From Stereocaulon alpinum (taxonomy: Eukaryota > Ascomycota > Lecanoromycetes > Lecanorales > Stereocaulaceae), in NCBI GenBank assembly GCA_018257865.1, contig JAEUBA010000004.1:682001-746000 (forward strand): a stretch of 64,000 nucleotides of DNA, given 5' to 3'. Below are positions 34,412-46,198 of the stretch, piece by piece. Each line of letters begins with the position of its first letter. Position 1 is the stretch's first letter. A model generated the notes under the pieces. It had not been told where the DNA came from. It saw nothing but the letters and a program-made list of their open reading frames with translations, and made no database searches. The position numbers were made by a program, and so were the translations under genes.

Positions 34412-36160
34412 TTACCCTTTCAAGCTTGATCCTCCTTCCCTCCATCTGATGCGTCCTGGAGACTCCATACCTCCCTCCCCTCTAATCAAGTTCCCACAAT
34501 GTTCACGCCATGGATCTTCTCGGGCTTTGTTCTTTCTAGTCAAATCCTCACCGATAATTACCAAGTCCGCATTCTTCCCTACTTCTAGACTACCAATCTC
34601 ATCACCCATGAGCACTTGCTTTGCAGCATTGGTCGTCACGCCCCTTAGCGCCGTTTGAAGACCCACGCATTGCTTCCTGCCCAACACCTCGCCATTCGTC
34701 ATCAACCTTGAAATACCTGTTTTGATGTACAATAATAGGGCCACATCAGTGACGCGAGAATCGCTATTGAACGAGAAACAGAGTTCGTGGCAAATATCGT
34801 CGTGAACGGGATCGATCCGCATGGCGCGGTCATGGCCGAGGACCCATTCCTTGAACGCTTGGCCCTAGTAGTAGACATGGCCAAGCGTGTGAGGAATACC
34901 TAAGCCAAGATTGGCGGCACGCTCGACTTGATTGCGGGAGGTGACAGTAAAGTGCTCAATCCGATGCATGATCTTCTCATTGTTATTCTTGGACATCATC
35001 GCCTCATAGCAATCGAGAGTTTGGTCCGTCGCTCGGTCGCCGTTCGAGCGCACTAGTAACTGCCACCCCTTGGACATCCATTTGGACATCAATCCTGTCA
35101 AAGACGTTTCCTTTTTGGAGTCGTAGGGATAATTCAGTGTGCCGCACGGATCGCCGTTCGGATTCAGATTGTTAATGTAGGGCTCATTGACTGCAGCTGT
35201 GAATCCCTGAGTCGAGCCGTCGGCCCAGTACTTGATAGAGCGGACAGTAACGTTGCCAAGTAGTACGGGTGGGGTTTCGCTAGGCACAAGACCTTTTTCG
35301 GCAGAGTTGATGGAAACGGCGCCAAGGATGCGTACGGGCAGAGGTGTACATGCGGAGTTTTTTGTAACAGCCGCCATAAGCTGGAGATCACTATCCGAAA
35401 CACTACCAATTCCTGCGTCGAATACGGTGGTACAATCTGCTCCTGCCCAACTTCGGAAAACAGGCACACACAGAGTTGCCCACTGGTCGACAGTGGACGG
35501 TTTGGGAATTGGGCGGCTACTTTAACAATACCGAGTTCGACCACAATGCCTGTGAGCTTGCCATCTTTCCTGGTGAAATTCGGGTCTGTGGTGTCAAGAG
35601 GAATCCCTGCTCGGTTGAGTGCCTCGGTATTGACGTACGCGAGATGTCCAGATAGATTATTAATGAAGTTCGGAACATGAACAGTCTCTCTATTGATCGT
35701 GCGATCGGACCACGCGTCTAGAAGGTCAATGTTTAGGTCACAATATTGTGCAACCCGCGATGGGTCCCACCCAAAACCCGCAACCCAAGAGGCCTTGTCT
35801 TTGATGTTGGCCACATGCTCCCTCCATAGCCTCGGCTTCCGCACGCGACTTAACTTGCAGCGGTGAAAAATCGATCAAGTAGCCTTTGGCCAAAGCTGTC
35901 CCGAGCACGTGTAGATATGATTCAATGAAGCCAGGGAGCAGACAGTTGCCTTTTGGATACTTAATGTGCACTTCAACTCCAGCGACTTGCTTGGCAATTT
36001 GCTCGCTCTGAGCGAGTGAGCCAGCAGCTATGATCTTAGCACCATAAACGGCAAGGATCTCGACGGTCGAAAGCTTTCCGCCGGCCATGGTAATGATGGT
36101 GCCATCGGTAAAGATGGTCGCCGTGTCGTTCGTTGGCGGAGCACCCACGGGCGCGGACAT
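34412..36160 (-). pseudogene. Broken YtcJ-like amidohydrolase
   Basis: A full-length amidohydrolase-3 (YtcJ/NfdA-like metal-dependent hydrolase) can be read along the minus strand, but in three broken pieces. Piece 1 starts MSAPVGAPPTN (36160; 36238 also open) and has TDGTIITMAGG and LPGFIESYLHV. The metal-binding HxH there reads YLH, so the first His is Tyr. An extra G in the run at 35822-35820 shifts the frame into VANIKDKASWVAGFGWDP. Near 35506-35500 one base is missing, shifting the frame into WATLCVPVFRSWAGADCTTVFDAG. At 34867-34865 a TAG replaces an expected Trp codon in GHVYY*GQAFKEWVLG. The remaining SFNSDSRVTD and TTNAAKQVLMGDEIGSLEVGKNADLVI are typical C-terminal blocks. No introns explain these breaks. 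Confidence 0.85.
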
Positions 36161-37055
36161 TCGCACATTGCTCAAATCAAGATCTTTTGAAAGTGCTTGA
36201 GCGAGCCTGTGGAGCCGTGGATCACACGAATGGTCCATGTTCAGTTGTCAACGAAAGTGTTGGGGGTTAGCACATGTAGTAGAACGAAGTTACAATGGGA
36301 CTTTGTACAAGCAGTGAGGCTGAAAAACACTGGCTCGCAACATTGTGGGAGCCAATATATAGAAACGCTCAAGAAGATGCCGTTCTGTAGCACTATTGGA
36401 ATGAGATTACTGCAGGCAACGTCATAAATGCGACATTAGTACAGCACTTAGCCATTGTTGGAGGTTTAGCCTATCGGAGATCAAGTATCCAATGCAGGAT
36501 GGGATTCAGCTGTCAATATTGCAGATGGCGTTCCTGGATTGGCATGTTGAGGCGGGTGTGGCTGGCTGAGTAGCGACTTATCTGGCGAACGTCATGCTCC
36601 ATACCAAAAGCGCCTTAATTCACCGCACCTAATGTAGGCTTCTCCCATACTCGGCACAGTGCCTCCATAGTATGCGTTGATTTCTTCACTCCTTGCACTA
36701 CTGTGCTGTCAAATCAAGACCAGTGCGTGCTAGTGGAGGATTTTGCAACCATGCCTTAAATGTGGCTTGGGACCTGGGTGGAGTAGGGGTGGTGGGTGAT
36801 GTAAGTTATGTAGCTAGACCTAAGACTATGTCCCAATAACCCCAAGTCAGCTGTATCAAGAGTACAGGCGTCTTTGAGTTGCATACCCCCTCCCGTGTGT
36901 TCAGCATCCGGGTGGCTGTATCACTGAATCTGTCCATATCTCAACTCCAGACCAAACCTCTTCTCATAGCCAATATGTACAACCGATGCTGGCCTGCCGT
37001 AGCTTCGTAATCCCGTTCATCATGTACACCATATCTCTCTCCCTTCATGTTCCTC
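36161..37055. other. Intergenic
   Basis: Upstream flank of the broken amidohydrolase and downstream flank of the E2 gene. Nothing recognisable. Confidence 0.4.
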
Positions 37056-37681
37056 CTAGTCCTCCCCCAAGCTAGCCCTAACGTTCGCCCTACACCGCTT
37101 CCGAAACTCTTTCGGATCCTCCCTCCACATCCTCGCGGCCTCGACATTGGCAGGGCTCTCATCATTTGGACTGCTCAACATACTAATGACGCTGAGCAAG
37201 ATTGTCTCCGGTGTCTGAACGGGCGACCATCGTTCTGAGGCGGACTCGTAACCGTAGGGGTCGTTGGTGGGGGCGTGCAGGATAGATATGCAGACGTCGC
37301 CGGTAGTATATACTGCAAATGACTCAATGGGTTAGCTGTTTGTATTTTGAAGACGCAAGTGAAAGAAGGACCGACTGTTGGGGTGAAATATAGGCGTCTG
37401 AAAAGTCATCTTTGGTGGTAAGTGTGGATACTCCAGGGGGAAAATGAGATGAGCGCGGTAGAACCCTCCTAGAAGTCTTAATCAGGATCTTGCTGAGCCA
37501 TGAAATTGGTAGTATTGCTCGTACCGCCATAGTACTTGCAATCATCAGAGATCATTAGCATGACCTCCCACTCGAAGATGTTGTCCTTCACGAGCCCACA
37601 ACTTATACCGGGGATGTCCTTGTCGCTTTGCATCTGTTTGAGCTGCCGGCCTAATAGCGCTGAGGCCGCTGAGCTTGTCAT
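37056..37681 (-). CDS. UBC7: Ubiquitin-conjugating enzyme E2 (Ubc7/UBE2G type)
   Basis: Three exons (37681-37525, 37468-37376, 37312-37056), introns of 56 and 63 bases, 168 residues, close to yeast Ubc7 (165). Seen: N-terminal helix LLGRQLKQMQSDKD, FEWEVMLMISDD, YYGGGFYRAHLIFPLEYPHLPPK, the HPN motif IFHPN, and the active-site cysteine in YTTGDVCISILHAP. After it comes the acidic-loop insertion NDPYGYESASERWSPVQTPETILLSV that marks the Ubc7/UBE2G class, and NDESPANVEAARMWRED. Ubc7-type enzymes transfer ubiquitin in ER-associated degradation with RING ligases such as Hrd1 and Doa10. The second intron lies just after HPN and the codon for Ile is split across it. It is a housekeeping gene inside otherwise accessory DNA. 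Confidence 0.92.
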
Positions 37682-38292
37682 GGTGGTGGTGACCCTGCGA
37701 ACGCCCCGGGCGTTGTGTGCAATGCTCCAGGCTGTGTAGGCGGTATGTGCTGATGGACTCTTCAATTTTTGGGGGCTCGTTCTTCGGAGAAACGTGAAGC
37801 TGATGCTGGCCGTGTCAGGTTCAGGTAGGAGAAAAGAACGGGCATAGAATGCTCGTTGAATATGACTGTAACAGGAAGCACGCTGGTTGAAAAGTGTCTG
37901 TTGAGAGCAGGTAAGCTCGAAGGAAGGTCCAAGTCCGATAGCGGAATTGCTCCGGCGGGCCTCGGTCGCGCCTTCCCATTGGCCAGTTATCCTAGAACGC
38001 ATGAGTGTGGACCCTCCCATCACGGTGGTATTGGAAGCAACGTGGCCGAGCGTTTGACTTATGTGTTGTAAGATCATACTCATCTGTCCAAGTAAAGCAG
38101 CTCACGCAAATAAGCTGGAGATCTGGACATTGGTTCGCACAAAATTTGCACTCTTCATACATCGTTCGAGCAACAAGCCTTCTCGTATTCCAGAAGTGAC
38201 TCTAACCCATGCCGCGTGCCGATACAGGAAAGGGTGTTTCGCTGTACGCGAAGCTCATATTGTGTCAACGTTGCAAGGTTCCTCCCTCAATC
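37682..38292. other. Intergenic
   Basis: Promoter side of the E2 gene and 3' side of the surface-protein gene. No further gene supported. Confidence 0.4.
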
Positions 38293-39270
38293 TTACAGGA
38301 AGACTGGTATGAGAATCAGTCCACCGAAGGCAGCGCCATTCATGAACGCGTTGCCAGGATACAGTTTATTCGCAGCTCCTTTCGCTGTTGCTGACGCACC
38401 CACAATACGTGTCGTAATTGTACTTGTCCGTGGTCCAATGGTCATTCCTGGGACGGTACTCGCTGCTTCAGTTGTGACTATGTTAACGGTGCTACCATTA
38501 GCGATAGTCAGTATAGCTGTTGCCTCGGGGACAACGCTTGATGGTATCGTGGTGCCTGGGATAGTCGTCGTGTATACAAGCTCTTCGCCTAACGCTGTGG
38601 CCGGGATAGCACTCTCACTTCCAGAAGCTGTATATTGGGTAGGAAGTGAGAGCGTTGCTGTATCTGGCTTGGACGGTGAGGAAGGCGAACCATAGATGTT
38701 GTCCGGTGTTCCATCTGCCAAAGTGTAGTTTCCGCTGATCAAATTGGCCGTAGAGCCGTCTGAAGAGGTGTAGTCGCCAGATGTAATTTGGCCATAACTA
38801 CCCCCAGGGAGGTAGTAATTTGTGGTGTAATTGTCCTGAGACGTTAGCTACTGACTTAGCAGTGGCTGAGTTCGAAGTACTAACATAGCAGAATGGGAGG
38901 TTGTAGTCTTGGAGAAGAAGGCATTGGGTCCCATCGACACCTGTGAACAGGTCAACCTTATCCAATATATAAAGCTTCGACCCGACTGCTTACAGCACAG
39001 GCTGCCACCTGACGCCCTAACACGGAGCTCATTCCCATCTCGATAATTATCCCGCTTTTTATTCTTGTTGTTGTCGACGGTGTGAACAATATCAACAAAG
39101 ACCGAGGACAATGCGCTGCCGACTGCAGGCTCATTTGTTGTAGAGGCGCCCTTCGGGCTGCACACCGTATAGCTCTTGGTGCAATCTGCTCTTGCACCTA
39201 AATCATTGCCGCAGATTGTTATGTGCATATGGTAAAACAAAATCAGGACAATGGCGGTTGTAGGGAACAT
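38293..39270 (-). CDS. Predicted secreted, possibly GPI-anchored surface protein
   Basis: Three exons (39270-38994, 38940-38885, 38835-38293), introns of 53 and 49 bases, 291 residues. The N-terminus is a signal peptide (MFPTTAIVLILFYHMHITICG). A short Cys-rich part follows (ADCTKSYTVCSPKG, SLCCVDGTQCLLLQDYNLPFCY), then repeat-like Gly/Ser/Thr motifs (GGSYGQITSGDYTSSDGSTANLISGNYTLADG). A long Ser/Thr/Pro-rich, probably heavily glycosylated stretch comes next, and a hydrophobic C-terminus (FMNGAAFGGLILIPVFL) preceded by small residues. This layout fits a GPI-anchor signal. Likely located in the cell wall or plasma membrane. The family recurs in filamentous ascomycetes but has no known enzymatic role. 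Confidence 0.75.
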
Positions 39271-41507
39271 CTTCTTGAAGGGTTTGAGGCTTTAAGCCTA
39301 GGGTTACTAAGTCTGCGACGAGGAACAAAGATCCAATAATTTTGCGACTATCAGGGAGCGAGCAATCGGGAGGTAAGACAGGAATCTTAGACGCGCGGAT
39401 GGGGTTCATGACCAGCATTTTGAGGCTGTCTGGCTTGCGCAAGGTACATATGCGCTGTCGAGGAGAAGCTGCATGGGCTATCGGTCCGGGACTATCACCG
39501 CGCAAACCCGAGTATCGAAGTCCTTCCAGCGCGTGACCATCTATGTTGCTGGCCATGACTGTCATAAGAGCCTCCTGATATGATAATCTTGTCCATCCGG
39601 TGGTCAGCAATTCGGCCGAGATTGTAGGTACGTTTGGGACTGGTATGTACCTTAGATCTGGCAAAGGGTCTTGACAGGACCCCTTCCCCACAACGAGGGC
39701 CGACCCGGAATCTATCGAAATTTCTTGGCATTTACCCCTTGAACCTCATAAACAGGCCAGTACCGTAATTTGTTCGCTTGGCCGATTATTCCGCCTCAAA
39801 TGAAAAGTTAACAGCCTCTTTTCCTCTGAATGCAAATGCTATAACGGCGAATGGGTACGGCAACTCCATGAACACGAAGCATGAAGGGCTACAGGTTATA
39901 TCTACCAGTCTTGTAAAATTCCGCCAGGTGCTTTCCACTATGCCTTGTTTGTTCACCTAGTCGAGTGGACCGAGTGCCGAAATTCCTGGCTTCAACCGGT
40001 TTCTTGATCCATTGTTCGGAGCTCGTGGATTCTGGATCTCTGTGTTCAAGAGCGTCTAGCCCTTACACTTGCACGGGAGACAGAAGAAATTTCTCGTTAT
40101 ACGTAGCTCGACCGTTCCTTGTTTGGATCTGGCTTGCGATCTAATCCACAAACTGATACAACGGTCAAAGCGAATCTTAACTCTAGACTATTCGCACGGA
40201 CAATGATCTGAACATTCGGCTGCTATTCCGCCAGGAGATTATTCGTGGATCGCTACCCCGCAACGGTACTCACCCACTCTGCTTGGACTTAGTAGCGTCA
40301 TCTTGCTAGCATAATTGCCATGGCTCCCCTTGGCTTGCCGAACGTCATGATCGCGAGGAAACAGAAGCCTGTCCGGAGTTCGATTACCCTGTCATTTCAG
40401 GCTCGTGATCGATAGACATGCTCGACTCTGCCACCATCATCGACGACCGTTCGGCTCATAGCATTCTCGAACGTAGAATGGCTACTAGAAAAATCCCCAC
40501 AATTGCCGAAGAGCAGCTAACTTATTGTCTGAGGATCCCAGGCCGATCTACCTTCAGGTTTTCCTGCTGTGCAGAATCGCTTTAGTTTAACAATTGCGCT
40601 TCGATAGGATGGCTAAACGCAAGGAATCAGCGGTCAAATCCCAACGCACGGGCAACTCTGACGGCGTTACGCGACTGCCAATGGCAAATCTCCTAGTTTC
40701 GTTATTCGCGTGCTCCGTTAAACTAGTACCTGCTTCAGGTGCTGTTCAAAAACTTAAGGCGCCTTTGAAGATCAATTATTGCGGGCAAAATATTGAGCCA
40801 TCATTCTGCCGCACCAGTCGGCAAAGTCGGAGGTCCCAGAGGTGAGTAATTGGGATAAATGCGTCGTCTAGCCATCGAAGTCTGGAATGGAAATTGGTAC
40901 CAATCTGGGAGCTAAAGCCTCGTGTCATGAACGTTGTACCAGCCACACGATTACAGGGGCCCACGACCTTGCAGTAGCTCCCTTCGTGACCATGTGCTGT
41001 CGCAAGCCAGTGGCTTCTGTAATCTTCCATTTGGATTGGCGATCTTACACCTCAAGTCAGCTTGTACCTGTCTAGAACTCTTCTCTTGCACCTCGGTATA
41101 CGCCATGTCTAATAATCTCCCACCCGCTTTTGGCAACATCTTGACGTTTCCCCTAGACCGGAATTTTTACACAAATGAAGTTTTACAATTGGTACTGCGC
41201 TTTTTCTTTCTGTGCTTACTACTGGCAAGTCTCTGCGAACATAATCCTGACATTCACGTACGGACAATAATGATGCACTTTCAGTGAGGCTGGAATTTCC
41301 TGGCAGTCAACAGTCATGTACTGTCAGTGATGACCGGGAATTCTATGCTATAATCTTACCAGATCACAAACTCAACCATAACCCCTTCTCGTCTTGTCCA
41401 ATACCGATTTGTCAGTCACGAAGGCTTGACCTTTATAAACAACTGGTCTACCTACGTCTGTTTCTTGCAAGGCTCACAGAATTCAGTATCGCTTGATCAT
41501 CTATATC
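39271..41507. other. Gene-poor stretch, 2.2 kb
   Basis: The longest gap in the window. Frames up to 162 codons (39691-39203, minus) were inspected; none has a known motif or convincing splice structure. No transposon ends or long repeats seen. Confidence 0.4.
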
Positions 41508-43984
41508 ATGGGGTGGATATGCTCCGCTGTGATCTGTCCATCTATGGAATTGTGGCTCTGGCTAGCTTTTGCTGCCGTAGCATCAGGTCTTTTGAGTGTT
41601 GCTCATACAGCTCTTGCGGGCCCGTTGTCAGACATCCCAACCATTCACTGGCTCGCAAGATGGTCCCGATTCTACAATCTCTACATCAAGTATTTCCATA
41701 GCATTCGGACTGTCCACTACGAGGCCCACATCAGCAGAAGTGTTCCTGGTGACTACCACCCCATCATAAGAGTTAGTCCAAATGAGGTGTCGATCATGAC
41801 CACTGAAGGCATCAAGGCAGTATGGGGTGCCGGTTTCGAAAGATCTCCGTGGTACGACGTGTTTGCGAACTTTGGGTAAGCATGAGGTTAGACCAAGGAA
41901 TTCCATAGCTAATTCTGGGATTCAGAAAGCCGAATATGTTCTCGTCTACTTCTAGTCGAGCTCATTCCAGCCGGAAACGCGTTTTCGCCTCGGCGTATTC
42001 GAAGACTGCGATTACCCAAGACAGAGTACAAAACATCATTAACTCACGTGTAGCCAAGCTTGTAGGCTTCGTAGGACGCCAGACCAGCAGCGACGAGACA
42101 TTCTCTGGGACCAGTGGCCCAGTTGTGATTAGGAACGTATTGAGAGCCCTCCAAGCAGACATCTTCACAGCCTTTGCATTCGCCGACGAAGCAGGTACCA
42201 CGTTCCTAGACAATTTGAAGAAGGGACCAAACACCCTGGAAGACTTGAATATGACAGCAATGGACCTCTTCCACGATGAGAAACGCGACGAATTTTTCTT
42301 CTGGGAGAGCGAAAAGCCTTTCAAGTATTTTGCAAGTCTTCTGGCGCGAAACGGCCTGAAATCCCATGAGACGGCCCAGCGATGGTTGATGGACCTCATC
42401 AGACCTTACGAAGCTAAAGCGCGATCAAAGAAGTCGATTCAGTCTTCGGATAAGAGCATCAAGCATTTCAATTGTAGTGTTTATGATAAGTTACTACTCT
42501 ATGAGAACCCCAAGACAGGTAAGCCACTGGACTGGACGGAGCGGGCCAGCGAGATCATGGACCATGCTGGTGAGGGAATTCGGCGCTGAGAGGAGATTTT
42601 GAACTATGCTGACCATGGACAGTTGCTGGGCAGGACGCTGTACCTGCTGCCCTTGAGTTCATCTTCCGGCAAATCAGCACCCACCCAGATGTGCAATCTA
42701 AGATGCGACTAGAGTTGTTGACATCCTTACCTCTCAGCGCACAAGACCGGACTTTCGCTATGATTGACAGTTTGTCCTACGTAAATGCTGTGGTTATGGA
42801 GGGTCTTCGGCTAGTCGATACCATCTCTTCATACCAGACGCGCGTTGTACCCAAAGGAGGCTGCGTCATCTCGGGCTATCATCTACCTGCAGGCGTAAGC
42901 ATCTTCTTTTCCTCCTCTTCCACTTCTACTTCTTCTTCGAGTCAGCAAATATGTATAGAGATTAATCCGGAACCAGACCATTGTCGCCGCCCAACCCCAC
43001 ATTACCAATCGCCAGCCAGATATTTTTCCCTCTCCTAACATGTTCAACCCTTCACGGTGGCTTCTTCCTCGTGAGGAATATCGGACTCTTGCCAAAAGCA
43101 TGTGGACGTACTCTAGCGGTCCTCGAAGTTGTCTTGGTAGGGAGTTATCGTTAGCCAGTAAGTGTTCACAATCTCCTCCACTAGCTTCTCCGATTCACTG
43201 ATAAGTCTTAGTCATCAAGACTGTCCTTGTAGACATATACACACGATACAAGACTACATTACTCGAGGAGAACCGTGCTCAGAGGCGGACATGGGAGGGT
43301 GCTGATTTTATGGCCGAAGTCTGCTTCGAAAACGTCCTTGCCTGCGAAGATGGCGAGTGGATTGAGAGACGAATGCTACAGCCATCACTGGATCCTGCAA
43401 GCGCCCAGAGGCAGATCGAAGAGCCATTTAGGAGACGCTCAATCTTCGAATCAGGTTTCAGCAGCTTCAAATCCATGCCAGCGGGTGATAACGATTGCCA
43501 AGAAGCTTTGACAAGTCCAACTCATAGACCACTAGCTGCGCGTCCCCAATTCAACACCGACCCGTTCGCTAAAGCTAAGGAAACAACAGAACCACGACAG
43601 GCTCATCGCAGCCTCGACCCTTTGGTTGAAGACAATGAGAAGATCGCGCCAGACGAAACCCTCCCCAACGGCGAACAAACTCCAGGCAATGTTCCACCTC
43701 ACCAGCACATGAACGCACAAGCTTGGTTAGGACATCTCAACACTCCGAGAAAACCATCACTCGTGCCAGCGCTACTTGACCAATCGATGGGCGCTCAGGG
43801 ACAGAAAGGCGGCGAGCAGAGAGAGGAGATCTCACGGAGACCTTCGATGATGCTCATGGGTGAGGAAGATGGCATGCCCCCATTGGAAAAATCTGTCGTG
43901 CGGGCTGCTAGGTCAAGGAGACCAATGCTGAAGCATAGGAGTACGGCTCCTGAGCGGGTCGACGGGGTGCTACAGGGAAGTTAG
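41508..43984 (+). CDS. Cytochrome P450 monooxygenase with long C-terminal extension
   Basis: Five exons (41508-41875, 41926-42569, 42623-42894, 42977-43157, 43212-43984), all in phase, 745 residues. An N-terminal membrane anchor (SMELWLWLAFAAVASGLLSVAH) is followed by a P450 domain of about 535 residues. Seen: the I-helix AGQDAVPAAL, the K-helix ExxR as EGLR, FNPSRW and the heme-cysteine loop YSSGPRSCLG (usual FxxGxRxCxG). Two departures are noted: Tyr for Phe in the heme loop, and Ala-Val for the usual Thr pair after Asp in the I-helix. After CEDGEWIE about 210 residues continue, Pro/Gln/Arg-rich and disordered, without a recognised domain. Such a tail is not part of a normal P450. The fourth exon ends in the heme loop's helix. 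The substrate is unknown. Confidence 0.85.
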
Positions 43985-44464
43985 GAAATAATACATAACA
44001 GGGAACAATCGCTGTATATATGGAACAACAGGCATTGAAAATGTAGACATCGCCGCAGGTTTGATGGCATGAAGAGGACTCGATGTACGTGGCGCTGAAG
44101 AGGACCAAAACATGTGGAATCGTTATGTTCGTGTCAAGGAAAATATATCCTTTCTTGATTAAGCATTCAAACGTACATTTTTTGACAATCATAGTTCTCA
44201 CGCAAGGCCGTCGTGCTCTCTGCGCGGGTAATCCTGTTACATGAGTTACCGACAAGATCTTGTAAGGTGTAATTAGAGTGTCCCATTCGGACCGCGAATC
44301 TCAGGCGCTGTGACATCTTGTAATAGCAAAAATCTTGAGCTGAAATCTTGAGCTGCTCATCGTCAATGAGCTTGGCATTCTTGGCACGGGTAATATTGCC
44401 TACATGGAATACCACAATAATAAAATTCTGCTTCTAGAGAACCTGCAGCTTTACAACCCACAGA
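43985..44464. other. Intergenic
   Basis: Between two genes transcribed in the same direction; includes the promoter of the Lcp5-like gene. Nothing specific recognised. Confidence 0.4.
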
Positions 44465-45472
44465 ATGGCTGTAGCAGCTACACTACCAGCTCTCCTTACT
44501 ACGCTGACCGAATCTCTAACATCAGCATCCTCATCCCTACCAGACCCAGCAGCCCTATTGCCACCCACCGAAGGCATCTCGCTCCTCGACACGAAAAATG
44601 AGCTCCTCCTCTCCTACCTCCACAATCTGATTTTCCTTATAATTATTAAGCTACGGAATAAATCGCCGAATGACGTCTCTCATACTGAAGAAGGATCTTC
44701 GTTCGAGTCCCTTAACAACACGGTCACCAAAAAGCTCGTCGAGCTCAGAGTCTACATCGAGAAAGGCGTCCGACCACTCGAATCTCGCCTGAAGTACCAA
44801 CTCGACAAACTCCTACAAGCTGCATCCGAAGCCTCTACTGCTCCTAATACAAATGGCGCCGCAAAAGCCCCTCGAACCTCTAACAAACCTCCAAAGTCCA
44901 ATGCATCAGCAAGCGACTCCGAAACCGAACCTGCCCCTCCACCCACCATGCCAGAGCTATCCTACCGCCCCAACCCCTCCGCCTTCGTCCGTCCCTCTAA
45001 TGACTCTACTTCAAAAACTCAAGATACCTCTGGCATATACCGCCCACCCCGCATAACGCCCACCTCCCTCCCAACCACAGAGCGCAAAGAGAAACTCGCC
45101 AAACCCCGCAAATCTAATACCCTCGACGCTTTCATCCGTGAGGAAATGACTGATGCACCTATCGCTGAACCCTCAATTGGCGCAGGCAGCGGGCTAAGAG
45201 GAAAAGCAAAAGAGAAGGAAGAGGAGAGGAGGGGATATGAAGAGACGAGATTGGTACGGTTGCCTGGGGAAAAGAAGAAAAAGAGGAGGGGTGGGGAGGA
45301 TTTGGCTGGTGGGTTGGATGGGTTGGGGGGCTTTGATTTTGAGGGGTTGAAGGGGGTGAGGGGGGAGAGGAAGAGGAAGAGGGATGGAGATGGTGGTGGG
45401 GTGGGGGGTGGGAGGGTTGGGGAAGCGTGGGAGAAGAGGGCGAAGAGGGGGGTGGGGAAGAAGAGGCGGTAG
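44465..45472 (+). CDS. LCP5: Neuroguidin/Lcp5 family (Sas10/Utp3/C1D) protein
   Basis: Single exon, 335 residues. The N-terminal ~110 residues match the Sas10/Utp3/C1D helical domain: GISLLDTKNELLLSYLHNLIFL, VTKKLVELRVYIEKGVRPLESRLKYQLDKLL. The protein then becomes Pro/Ser-rich, with the conserved MPELSYRPNPSAFVRP and GIYRPPRI blocks seen in Lcp5/neuroguidin. It ends in a strongly basic tail (KKKKRR, RKRKR, GKKRR) suited to the nucleolus. Yeast Lcp5 belongs to the U3 small-subunit processome and is needed for 18S rRNA maturation. Length (yeast 357) and block order fit well. The gene symbol is by similarity. Confidence 0.85.
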   Translation: MAVAATLPALLTTLTESLTSASSSLPDPAALLPPTEGISLLDTKNELLLSYLHNLIFLIIIKLRNKSPNDVSHTEEGSSFESLNNTVTKKLVELRVYIEKGVRPLESRLKYQLDKLLQAASEASTAPNTNGAAKAPRTSNKPPKSNASASDSETEPAPPPTMPELSYRPNPSAFVRPSNDSTSKTQDTSGIYRPPRITPTSLPTTERKEKLAKPRKSNTLDAFIREEMTDAPIAEPSIGAGSGLRGKAKEKEEERRGYEETRLVRLPGEKKKKRRGGEDLAGGLDGLGGFDFEGLKGVRGERKRKRDGDGGGVGGGRVGEAWEKRAKRGVGKKRR

Positions 45473-46198
45473 AGTATGTGAGAGAATGTTGTTATGTGGA
45501 CGACGAACGCCAAGATACCCAGTGTATCATTACGTCCAGTACTATATACAATCCCGTCTATATGAATCTCCCATCTTTCAGGACTCACACCCCCTTAAAA
45601 CCCCACTTAACTGCCCCCTTCTCAAATTACCCGCCTGCCTCTTTGTATATTCCCATACCAGCAACCCTACTATTAGCCCTTTAATACGTCCCGATACAAT
45701 ATCTATGTCATAGATAAATACCCTCACCTGAGATACTATATTATGAATGAATTCTTTCACCCAAGATACTACCGGCGCTTAACCACGTCCATTAGTTTCC
45801 GGACTTTATCTGTTGAAATATTGATTCTTCGAGAAGCTTCCATGAGGATATGTGAATAGTCGTTAGGGGAAAGCTAAATTCAGCTTGTAGAGTGCATAGT
45901 TGTGAATTAGTTATGATGGGACGGCATTATGATAGGACGATGGCGTCCGTATTTAGACTGTTTGTGATGCGGTTGAGTGTGGAAGGATCGATATAGGGCT
46001 CCGGGTGTGAGGGTTTGTGGTTGTTTGCTGCTTAGGGTGTTGTCGGTTTCGGACAGCTTCGGTAGATATGTGGCAGATGTGTAGCTAAGGGTAGGTGTAT
46101 ACATCTGACATTGCAGCTACAACCGCTAAGGTTCTCTCTCTATATACAGCTTCACAACCGCATGCTATGCCCAAAATTGGGCTTGTCTACGCCAACAC
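45473..46198. other. Intergenic, convergent 3' ends
   Basis: AT-richer gap between two convergent genes; no gene supported. Confidence 0.45.

Noticed and set aside
36941..37165. 74-codon minus-strand frame over the end of the E2 gene
   Set aside because: Shadow frame of the third exon of the Ubc7-type gene.
39203..39691. 162-codon minus-strand frame
   Set aside because: No motif, unlike composition and no splice logic; overlaps the start side of the surface-protein gene.
45384..45713. Arg/Gly-rich plus-strand frame at the end of the Lcp5-like gene
   Set aside because: Alternative frame of the basic, G-rich tail; no independent start or motif.
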